A stretch of DNA of 64,000 bases from Anastrepha obliqua. Lineage: Eukaryota; Arthropoda; Insecta; Diptera; Tephritidae. Location of the stretch: contig NC_072894.1 of assembly GCF_027943255.1 (NCBI RefSeq), positions 129,881,601-129,945,600 on the forward strand, in the 5' to 3' direction. Below, in pieces: positions 48,916-58,093 of this stretch (position 1 is its first letter; each line of letters starts with the position of its first letter). The translations under genes were made by a program, and so were the position numbers. The notes beneath the pieces were generated by a model. The model saw only the letters and a list, made by a program, of their open reading frames with translations, ran no database searches and had not been told where the DNA came from.

Positions 48916-50198
48916 AAGGGTGTTTTTTTTAGAGGTTAGGTTTTCAAGATGAAATAAAACGTATATAATTTAATGTTATGGCCAAGAATTTAGCTTTATT
49001 ATAAAGATAAGGGTTTGCCATTATGTTTTAAAAATGATTTCGGGCAAGTGGCCGCCGCGGCTGGCTCGAATAAATTCCAGCCGAGAAGCCCAATTTTCGA
49101 CCACTTTTTGCAGCAATTGGGGCCGTATGTCAGCAATAACGCGCCGAATATTCTCTTCCAAGACGTCAATCGTCTCGGGCTTATCTGCGTAGACAAGCGA
49201 CTTCACATAGCCCCACAAGAAATAGTCCAGCGGTGTTATATCGCACGATCTTGGAGGCCACGCCACAGGTCCACGGCGCGAGATAATGCGCTCACTAAAA
49301 GTTTCCTTCAATAAATCGATTGTTGCGTTGGCTGTATGGCATGTAGCGCCGTCTTGTTGCAACCAAAGGTCGTCCACATCAACATCGTCCAATTCAGGCA
49401 CGAAAAAGTCATTAATCATGGCTCTATAGCGCTCTCCATTGACTGTAACATTATGGCCGGCTTCATTTTTAAAGAAATATGGACCAATGATTCCCTCTGC
49501 CCATAGAGCACACCAAACAGTGACTTTTTGAGGATGTAACGGCGTCTCAGCAATGGCTTGTGGATTATGTTCACTCCAAATGCGACAATTTTGCTTATTG
49601 ACATACCCATTCAACCAAAAGTGGGATTCATCGCTGAACAAAATTTTCTTGTGAAAATCGGGATCGGTGGCCATCTCGTTTTGGGCCCATTCACCGAACG
49701 TGCGACGCGCTTGATGGTCGTTCGGCTTCAATTCTTGCACGAGTTGGATTTTGTAAGCCCACAAACCAAGATCCTTCCGCAAAATCTTCCATAAAGTGGA
49801 TGGGCACATCTTCAATTGCTGCGCGCGATGGCGGATGGACTCATTCGGGTCTTCTTCGATACTCTGCTCCACAGCAGCAATAGCGTCTTCGGTGCGCACT
49901 GTACGAGGTCTCTGAGGATGCGTATTATCCACTAGAGCAAACGTGGTGCGAAACCGATCCATGGTTAATCGAATTAGTGACTCTGATGGACGATTATGTC
50001 CACCAAATATTGGACGCAGCGCGCGACCATTATTTTCGTAATAAATTTGCACGATTTGCAAACGTTGTTCAGGTGTAAGTCTATTCATTATGAAATGGCA
50101 AACCAAACTGAGCATAAATCAAGTGACAGCTGTCAAAAAGACCATCTACGAAAAAAGTAGTGCCAACTTGAAAACCTAACCTCTAAAAAAACACCCTG
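48916..50198 (-). mobile_element. Complete DD41D (rosa-like) Tc1/mariner transposon
   Basis: The element is 1283 bp, flanked by TA on both sides. Terminal inverted repeats of about 30 bp are almost identical (GGGTGTTTTTTTAGAGG, continuing GTTAGGTTTTCAAG), differing by one T in a T-run and in the two outermost bases. It carries one uninterrupted transposase frame. Full length, matched ends and an open frame suggest recent insertion and possible activity. Confidence 0.93.
49021..50088 (-). CDS. DD41D transposase (Tc1/mariner superfamily)
   Basis: The product is 355 residues from the ATG at 50088 (MNRLTPEQRL); an upstream in-frame ATG would add nine residues but lacks homology. The N-terminal helix-turn-helix half would bind the terminal repeats; the C-terminal half is a DDE_3-type catalytic core. 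Catalytic acids: the first Asp is in LFSDESHF, the second in [10 protein letters not shown], the third in CDITPLDYF. I count 41 residues between the second and third, which defines DD41D. This spacing was described for rosa elements in tephritids. No internal stop or frameshift was seen. Confidence 0.9.
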   Translation of the reverse strand: MNRLTPEQRLQIVQIYYENNGRALRPIFGGHNRPSESLIRLTMDRFRTTFALVDNTHPQRPRTVRTEDAIAAVEQSIEEDPNESIRHRAQQLKMCPSTLWKILRKDLGLWAYKIQLVQELKPNDHQARRTFGEWAQNEMATDPDFHKKILFSDESHFWLNGYVNKQNCRIWSEHNPQAIAETPLHPQKVTVWCALWAEGIIGPYFFKNEAGHNVTVNGERYRAMINDFFVPELDDVDVDDLWLQQDGATCHTANATIDLLKETFSERIISRRGPVAWPPRSCDITPLDYFLWGYVKSLVYADKPETIDVLEENIRRVIADIRPQLLQKVVENWASRLEFIRASRGGHLPEIIFKT

Positions 50199-50200
50199 TA

Positions 50201-51241
50201 TTTTTACATCGACCTTTTTTTAAATTTTCTACTACCTTTTCAGAAAGGGGATAAACTTATGTTCTTTTTCCGTTACTTCCAAATTGTAAATACGTCATCC
50301 ATTTACATATGCCAATAAACCATCATTGATTTCTCGTTTCTTGCTAAATGTCATTGATTTTTTCCTACTGATTTTCTAATCCAACGCTTTTTCCTTAGTC
50401 GCGCATCGCGTTTACCTGTGAGCAATCGGAATCCATGCAAGTTTCTAACAAATGCCAAGATTGGACTTGTTAATTCGACAAAACTTGTGCAAATCTTAAT
50501 CCGTTTGGATAAAGAAAAGCCAGCAATACGCAAAACAACAAACGCAAAGCAGACGATGACTTATGAACGGAGACAAAGCGGCCAAAGACCGCCATGACCG
50601 TCACAGCAAATCCAAGTTAAAAACGCTTAAAAAATCAAGTAAAATGGAATTGTAGAGACAACCAAATGCGGGTGAGATATATACCGTGCTTGTACTCGTA
50701 TGTGTGGGTATGTACATGTGCATGCACCGCTATTTGAATTCTGGGCGAGACTACAGATAAGGGTTAAATTAAAGCAAAATGGCTTAAATGTTGAATGGCA
50801 AAAAACGAGTGCCTACATAATACGTGCCAGTCGAAGCTAACAATGAGGGCTTAAACCCTTAACCGACTGTTAAGTCGGTGTAAACAGAGCAACAATTAAA
50901 ATGGCAAAATCTAGACATTACAAACAGGCCAGTCCAGCGATTTCTTTTTAGTGTAAATATACATATATGCATAAGTGTGTGTAACTATAAATATGTATGT
51001 GTGTGAAGTGCTTTGAAAGCTTAAGGAAACCCTAGAGTTGTTTACCCTCATCCAATCCCAAACAATACCAACCAACCAAATCGATAAAGAAATGCGAGAC
51101 AACTTTTTAATGAAGCAAACAATAAAGCAAAAGATTTATTTAAGTTAACAAAAAATGGTAAGTGTTGCGAGTATTTGTAAACAGAAAACAGATTTTAAAG
51201 ATAAGATTTTACATAGAGCATATTCGAGTTTTATTTTCATT
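50201..51241. other. Gene-free DNA downstream of the esterase
   Basis: Between the DD41D element and the esterase 3' end. It contains TTTATT (AATAAA on the minus strand) candidates for the esterase and CATA-type microsatellites near 50960-51002. Nothing else is seen. Confidence 0.4.
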
Positions 51242-53650
51242 TCAAAAGCTCTTATTAGGGCGATCTAGCTTCTTATTGTCCGGATCGTCTACGGTTGCGG
51301 TAAATTCCTTTAATAAGTCGTCATCCATTTTAATTTCCTTATTTATATGGAAATATGGGCCTCTTACCGCTGTTAAAAAAATAATAAGCTGATTGGTATT
51401 ATGGCAAAAATTGCGACTACACTTACAATTCATGGGCAAAATTTCAGGCGCTTCAGCCACTTTTGGCACCCCAGTGATTGCAAAAGATACCCACAAGGCC
51501 ACCATCTTTTTCGACACCTCCGTGTCCAAAACATTTAGCTCTTTCGTGGGGAATAGGTAAAGCAATTCGTCCGTGTGGTGTACACCACCATTGAAAGGGT
51601 ACTGAGAATTGCCCAAGTCAAATCCAAAATTAGTTTTCTCACCAGCATAGTCAAAGGTATAGAAATAAATGGGAGCGAGGTTTGCTTTGCTGAATAGCTT
51701 GTTTGTGAATCCAATCATGGTCGATTTGAAGTAAAGTATGTTAGCGAGCTTTAAAGACATTTAAAGAGGAATGTTGAAAATAAGTACAATTTACGCTATA
51801 TGAAACCGAGACTCATGGCTCACATCAAAGTACGCGGGCAAGGCGCGCTTATGATCAACGCTGTGCCATAGTTCCGCAGGGAATAGTAATCGCGTCAATG
51901 CATTGTTGGTTAAGCCGGTTGTATCGTTCATCCAATTCATCAAACCAGTGGCGAACTCTCCCACGGTAACTGCGTTCATATTTGCATGCCCCACTTTGAA
52001 CTCGTCATAATACCCTTTTGCGAAGCGAGTAAGAAAACAATTAATTAGAAAACAAAAACATGAAACGTAGATGCGTATTTCAGTACTCACATCCCAGCAC
52101 CAGCGAGCCATCATGCTTTGTAAAACCGGTCAACAGAGACACGCTTCTATTGGTGGCCTCAATAAGCTGGGCTGGATGCTGTGGAACCGTGCCATAATTA
52201 TCGCCAATAATCAAGCCATACCGTTCCTAAATTTTAAAATACTTAGTATCAGTTTTACTTTCTGCAAAGAGTGAGAGAGAGGGCAAGAAGCAGAGTGCGC
52301 GCTTACACTTTCCGCCGCCTTCAAAATATCCATCACAGCCGCTCGTTTCAAGCATCGCTGAGCTTCATTCAATCGCTCACAGTGTTCACACTTCAATGAT
52401 CGGCAAACGCGTTCCACTTGCGCGCGTGGCTCCTGATTTACAGCAAATTTATCCACAACCGATCCAGATTGTATAATGAGCCGTTGGAAGGTCTGTGGTG
52501 GTGTTTTGGGACTCACTAGCAACGCGCCGCCCAATTCCCCACCTGAGCTCTCACCAAACACGGTAACTTGCGATTTGTCACCACCGAATGCAGAGATGTG
52601 TTGCTGCACCCATTGCAGCGCCAGCATTGTGTCCATGAGGCCAAGGTTACCGGGCATTTCGGGTGTTTGCGTGCCGGAGAAACCAAGTACACCGAGACGA
52701 TATTGAATCACCACTAGCACAATGTCTTCCTCGAGCAAATAACCTGCTGGGTAATCTGAAGCAAAACCAACTTGTAAGCTACCGCCGTGAACATAGAACA
52801 TCACTGGTTGTTTGGCTTTTAGCTATGAGGGACACATAATCAAATAGAATGGAGTCAGTATGTATATATGTACGAGTATGTTCATGTAAAGAATGAAATC
52901 TTCAAAATCAATATAATTTAAAGCTCAATTTGTAGAATGTAACAGGTGGCGCAAAATTAATCAATTATGGAAAGATTTATAATATTTGCAAATATCGTCC
53001 TACGGCAATCATATTTGACACTTGTGAGCTAGACAGCTGTAGCATACAAACAGACAAGCAATGGAGGACGTAAGGGTCAAAATAAAGATTTCCGTCATTC
53101 AAAATAATTTTTTTTTTTAGTAAAAAGTTGAATGGTTAATTTTGCGCCATCCGTTATATATGTGTATACATATACATATGTGTATGTAAGTGCATATTTA
53201 GATCCAACATACATTTTTGGTAAAGATGTTTAAGGTGAGACAATCTTCAAGATCACCCTGTAGCTTATCAGCCGGCAAACGGTTGTATGTGAACAATTGC
53301 GGACAAATTCGGCCATATTCGGTGGCTGCAAAAGCTTCCGACCACGGTGTTCGAGGCACTGGTGGCTAAAAGAGATTAAACAACAGTAATTAATAATAGC
53401 AATGTGCATATTTTTCGTTGTCTACTTTAAATCTCAGTGCTCCACTAGGTGACTCAGCATAGGGTATGCCACGGAATTGCATATAAGCTTGGCTCGTCCA
53501 TTTTGTAGTATTCCAATTACCAACCACTACACCTTGACCACGTAAATTAACTCTCACATCACGATCTACAACAGTGTTTGACCTATGAGCATATCCCGCA
53601 GGAATAAGCGATAAGCATATGACCAGTAACTTATTTAAAAGAGAAACCAT
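51242..53650 (-). CDS. Secreted type-B carboxylesterase (alpha/beta hydrolase)
   Basis: Predicted extracellular hydrolase of carboxylic esters; the substrate is unknown. Exons in order on the minus strand: 53426-53650, 53213-53365, 52307-52822, 52091-52226, 51824-52014, 51427-51748, 51242-51369. All have GT-AG junctions and the frame is continuous for 556 residues, normal for the family. A signal peptide covers about residues 1-21. The oxyanion motif HGG is at 138-140, the nucleophile elbow GESSG has Ser218, the acid is probably Asp337 (TKHDGS) and the His is 465 (HHTDEL). The triad is complete, so this is not an adhesion-type relative such as neurotactin or glutactin. Intron 2 contains a 213-bp MITE; intron 6 is 57 bp and free of stops. 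It is not recognised as a named Drosophila esterase. AATAAA candidates on this strand lie at 51232-51237 and 51135-51140. Confidence 0.9.
51370..51426 (-). other. Stop-free 57-bp intron 6 of the esterase
   Basis: GTAAGTGTAG at the donor and TTTTTTTAACAG at the acceptor bound 57 bp (19 codons) with no in-frame stop. Removing it joins PEILPMN to SVRGPYFHIN, which fits the esterase C-terminus. Leaving it in inserts CKCSRNFCHN and nine more residues without breaking the frame. Confidence 0.75.
52942..53154. mobile_element. MITE with GGCGCAAAATTAA ends in esterase intron 2
   Basis: Near-identical inverted ends of about 22 bp (ACAGGTGGCGCAAAATTAAT on the left, ACGGATGGCGCAAAATTAAC on the right complement) bound a 213-bp segment flanked by TA on both sides. 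Size, TA target and lack of coding potential fit a Tc1/mariner-type MITE. It lies wholly within the intron between exons 2 and 3. Confidence 0.75.
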
Positions 53651-54013
53651 ACCGAATGCAACGATCGACTGAAGCCAACTGGCAATGCACTGTGCTAAAG
53701 TGGGCTACTAAGTCGTTTTCCAAGATTGCTACGTTGTAATTTGTGACGTAGATTGTTTTTTGTATTTTTGTACTTATGTATGTATATTAATGAGAATGTA
53801 TGTATGCAATTTATACAACTGAGCTTAGAATACAGATTTTATGGGGATTTTCCCGTAAACAAAGCTTGCACACCGCAGAGATTGAGAAATTACTTGGAAG
53901 AAAAATAAAGCATTCAATACTCTTACAAATTGTGGCAAGAAAAAACATACAGAATAAAATATTTCGCAGAAATCAGTGTAAGTGTTGGGTAATAAAACAT
54001 GAAGTAAAGTTAA

Positions 54014-56101
54014 CCCTCCGATGTTCGGTGCCGTATGATGCGGTAAGTGCATCATAAGGGTCTGCCCAGACCCATACAAATAATGTAAGAAATACGGTTT
54101 TAAAAATAATTTTATTTTTTTATTTGAACGGATTAGTATTAATTACGAAGAGCAATTGGGTTTACAACTATATAGTTGCATGGAATGTTCATTAAGACAT
54201 ATGGGACGATTACATTTTCTGCAGTTATAACGAGTTTTACGTCGCTTTTTCGAAGCAGAAGCAGCACAATGGTAGCACGATGACCAACACGGAAGGAACT
54301 CGAGCATATGATTGTTGCTGTGCTGCATCTGATGTCGATGAACAAGATTCCGGCACCTAAAAGTAGCGAAATAATTTATTTTAAATTAGTAAATATGAAT
54401 ACATGCATACACATATCTTTATACGTGGAGATATATGTAGGTGTGTATATAATTCATACTCACCTTGATATTGAAAAGATTCATTGCTTGTCTTATATGA
54501 GCAAACCTCCATACTAATGGGTTAGTCGCCCGTTTCGTCATATGTGGGATAACTAGCTGCCGTGCCAATTCAATGATAAATGAGCGCCTCTTATCACTCT
54601 GCTTTGCCGGATTCAGCTCGTCATAGATGATGAATGAGGCCAAACCGGCAATATCAAGCATATTATAAAACATTGCTAGTGGCCAACGGTTTGTCGAGCA
54701 TTTGCACGAATAGCGAGTCAACATTTGATCCATTGTATCTACCCCCGCTTTAAATTATTTGTAGTCCAAAATTTGATCTGGCTTGAGTCCTTTCAATGGA
54801 TCGGTGCTTTGACGGTAATGGGCAGTGGATAACATAATTACTGGCTTTTTCGGCTTTGCCATATACGAGCACAGAGCGATATTATTATTGTGATAACAAA
54901 ATAAAGTGATTTTAACATCACGCTTCGGGTTAAACAATTCATGCGGAATGAAGGTCTTATTTTTTCTTACGGTACCGACGAAAGCCACTCTACCATCCAT
55001 CAACATTTCTGCCAAGTTGTATGTTGAAAAAAAATTGTCAACATAAACAGTCCTACCGCTGTAATTTTCCATCAATTTCATGACGACCCGTTCACCTTGA
55101 TTCGTTTCTCGCTGGACACCTGGTGGTTTTCCGGTATAAATTATACCTTTCAAAGGGTAGTTTGAAACAGAGTCACAAGTCCACCACACTTTCATGCCAT
55201 ATTTTGCCGGCTTACTCGGAATATATTGTGTGAATCGAGTGCGCCCACGATATGGAAATAACTGTTCATCGACGGTTACATGGCAATCCGGAGTGTATGC
55301 TTTCTCTAAATTGGCCATCAGCATGAGCCATACATCGTCCAGGGCAGCAGATTTGCCTTGCTTCAACCTCTCAGCACGAGTACCACTGTTATCGAAACGG
55401 ATGAAAGTAGTTAAGCTCTTGAACCGATTCAATGACATAGTGGCCTTATAAATTGGCATATTGTAACTGACCCACAATTCTTTCGCTGGCTGAGAATTCG
55501 AGTGGAATACACCAGCAATATCTGATGCTTCACCGAAGTCATCTTCATCCGGAAAATATTCATCATCTTCTATGTCGCCACTTGTTTCAAATGGATCGGT
55601 CTCCTGTCTCATAATTTCTTCAATTTGTGCCTGAAGTCGCTGACGTTCTTCCGGACTTACATTTGCTGCACTTAGCTTACGAAGCAAACGCGTCATCACA
55701 TCAACTTCATCCATATATACTTGTTCCATTTTATTTAAAAAAAACACTTCCCACTAATTAAAAAACACGTGTTGACTTTAATTTTCAAATGTCAACTAAA
55801 AAATTATCTCTGCCGCTGCCTCCGCTAACAGTTTAGTTGTTTACACCTAACGGTTAACTAATTTACATGAGAAGCTTATATGGGTCTGCACAGACCCATG
55901 TGAGCTTAATTAACGAAATTAGTTCAAAATTATTATTTTACAACAAATATAGCAAAAATCTTAATTTTGCTACTTCATTGTGTTTAGCACACTACATTTT
56001 AGGAAGTCATGGACTAAGAAGCCTCAGATATTAAAAATAAAAGATCTACATACATTTAAAGATCGAATGGGTCTGGCCAGACCCATATGAGCATCGGAGG
56101 G
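54014..56101 (-). mobile_element. piggyBac-like transposon with TTAA target duplication
   Basis: TTAA at 54010-54013 and 56102-56105 bracket inverted ends CCCTCCGATG. The element is 2088 bp. A 16-bp near-palindrome of form GGGTCTGNNCAGACCC occurs three times, at about 54058-54073, 55882-55897 and 56069-56084, as subterminal repeats. It carries a damaged piggyBac transposase on the minus strand. It sits about 360 bp upstream of the esterase start, so it may affect that promoter. Confidence 0.93.
54139..55747 (-). pseudogene. piggyBac transposase, nonsense and frameshift damaged
   Basis: The main open frame (54755-55747) has an acidic N-terminus and the catalytic core, with Asp in TVDEQLFPYRGR and in VYVDNFFSTYN. 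A TAA at 54755-54757 follows LKPDQILDYK. Directly after it, in the same frame, comes AGVDTMDQML, which holds the third catalytic Asp, so the stop disables the enzyme. A candidate small intron (GTGAGT near 54465 to TTTTAG near 54355) precedes a C-terminal zinc-binding tail (CRKCNRPICL) that needs one further frame change near 54275. The copy is therefore non-autonomous. A C-terminal intron is known in few piggyBac elements and is an inference here. Confidence 0.85.
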
Positions 56102-56107
56102 TTAATG

Positions 56108-56300
56108 CAGGCGGCCGCCGTAGCCGAATGGGTTGGTGCGTGATTACCATTCGGAATTCACAGAGCGAACGTAGGTTCGAATCTCGGTGAAACACCAAAA
56201 TTAAGAAAAACATTTTTCTAATAGCGGTCGCCCCTCGGCATTCAATGGCAAACCTCCGAGTGTATTTCTGCCATGAAAAAGGTCCTCATAAAAATTATGT
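56108..56300 (+). mobile_element. tRNA-derived SINE copy (head retained, 3'-shortened)
   Basis: Forward copy starting GCGGCCGCCGTAGCCGAATG (box A region), then GTAGGTTCGAATCTC (box B), GCGGTCGCCCCTCGGC and a shortened tail ending ATGTATATATGTATAAG. It starts three bases after the right TTAA of the piggyBac element, so the two insertions are adjacent. Confidence 0.85.
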
Positions 56301-56329
56301 ATATATGTATAAGAAGTATAGATATCGAT

Positions 56330-56690
56330 AACTAGGGTTTTACAGCTGACAATGGCAAACTGTGTTGACATTTCTGTTTAGTAAGGTTTGGTAAGTCATC
56401 GTGAATCGTTTAACGGCAGAACAACGCTTCCGAATTGTGAAGATTTATTATTTTGTTTGAAAATTTACTTTGAAAAATGCGAAGTTAATAGAGCATTTCG
56501 TCCATTTTACTTGCGGTTTACACGCTAACTGCATCATCGGCCCTTATTTATTTCGAAATACAATTGGTTTATTGCAATATTAAAGCCAACATAGACGCCA
56601 TACGGTCAGATTTAATGGGAAAAGTTAATTGGTCGAATGGACAATGTAACTCGTAGCCGGATATAATATTCAAAAAATAAATAACATGAA
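56330..56690 (+). pseudogene. Decayed DD41D-type transposase remnant
   Basis: The plus-strand frame from 56402 reads NRLTAEQRFRIVKIYY, nearly the start of the intact transposase at 49021-50088. A gap and frame changes follow, then IIGPYLFRNTIG, matching the GPYFFKNEAG block of the intact copy. No catalytic-core remainder was found. The left end may start at AGGGTTTTACAGCTGACA near 56335. Confidence 0.6.
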
Positions 56691-57336
56691 ATCATCCAGA
56701 ACACCAGATTAGAATAAAAAAAATGCATTCCAACAGTATTTATGGTATGTTTTGTATTATCATTTTAGGCCCTCAAACTCTTAAAAAACACCCGATGTAT
56801 TCAAGAACTTTTAAAAATTCAGAGTATAAGTTAAAATCAAAAATGAAATTAAGGAAACTTCGAACGCGCGTACATCAAACTGTCTGGCACACTTTGTATT
56901 ATTACAATATGGTTTGGACCTCAAGTCCAATTGAACTGGTACAATTTTTAATACGCAAGCAAATTCTATGTAGAATCGATTTCAAAATCCAATTCTAAAT
57001 GAAGTGAAATTTTTTATAAAAAATGGACCGAAGGTAACCATGTGTATCAGGATTTTTATTTTTTCAAACAAAAATAACTATCATATTGGACTTTTATTTC
57101 TAGACAGTATTTTTAGTCAGTATTTTATGAGACATTAAATTTTTCGGTCATACTGATTCCTTATATAAATTATCAGATTTTAATCGACTTTTATCCATGT
57201 CTGTCCGTCCGTCGGTTTGTCTTTGCACGTCATAGTTCAAACAAAAATAAATAACTATATTTCAATAGAACTTGGTAAACATTTACTATTTGTCCAAGGT
57301 ATTAAACACTGCACACCCACCTGCCACATAACAGTA
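56691..57336. other. Gene-free DNA
   Basis: AT-rich. The short frame at 56723-56998 has no recognisable motif. The phrase GTCCGTCCGTCGGTTTGTC at 57203-57221 resembles motifs of dispersed fly repeats. Confidence 0.35.
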
Positions 57337-57638
57337 ACTCAAGGCGAATTGAGTACTATGGTTGCGCCGTTAAAAATCAGTTACTTTCAAGGTGGATTTA
57401 TTATAGGTGACAGCAACCACATATAAGTAAAACCCTACATGTATTTGTTGTTGCGTTTGGTCCAAGCATCACGTCAAAATCAGTAATCATTTTGATTTAA
57501 GCCATATCTACGGTGAAAAATTCAGCTGCGTGAATGCTGTCACCTATAATAAATCCACCTTGAAATGAGCTGATTTACCAACACCACCTTAATGGATTCG
57601 CCTTGGGTGCAACCATAGTACTCAATTCGCCTTGAGTT
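57337..57638. mobile_element. MITE with long inverted arms, upstream of Glg1
   Basis: The left arm starts ACTCAAGGCGAATTGAGTAC and the right arm is its inverse (GTACTCAATTCGCCTTGAGT). A second inverted block, TTTCAAGGTGGATTTATTAT then AGGTGACAGCA, lies inside. The arms are about 77 and 104 bp; the right one has about 27 extra bases. Total about 300 bp, no coding frame. Confidence 0.8.
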
Positions 57639-58093
57639 TTTCACAGAATTCCAAACACGTTGCTCTGATTTGTACCATATGAAAAGTAAACGTTTTTAAC
57701 TTTATATCGACAAAAAAATCTAGGAAATACCGTAAAGATAAAATACCTTTAAACAAAATAATTTATATGTTTAATGTTTACTTGTTCATTTTCATAAATT
57801 ACTTAGTTGGAAAGGATTAATTGAAATGTAAACGAACAAACCTGTTGTTGTTATTTTTTGTTATTCTTATCGCAGTACTGTCATTCATCACTTTTGTGTT
57901 CATTTTCCTTTGGATATTCTTCACTTTTATGAAATTTCAGTTTATTAAAACCAATTGTAAATGTAACTTAAAAATATATATCGCGGAGAATCACGAATAT
58001 TTTGTACACATCACCAAGTTCTCGTATAAAATTGTATATATGTACATACGAGTATATGCAAGCTCTTGAGTAGAGGGACAATACAGATTGAAA
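57639..58093 (+). promoter_or_regulatory. Glg1 promoter / 5' UTR region
   Basis: 455 bp between the MITE and the Glg1 ATG, very AT-rich, with CATATGTACATACGAG-like sequence just before the gene. No clear TATA/initiator pair is seen, which would be usual for a broadly expressed gene. Any promoter must lie here or span the MITE. Confidence 0.35.
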
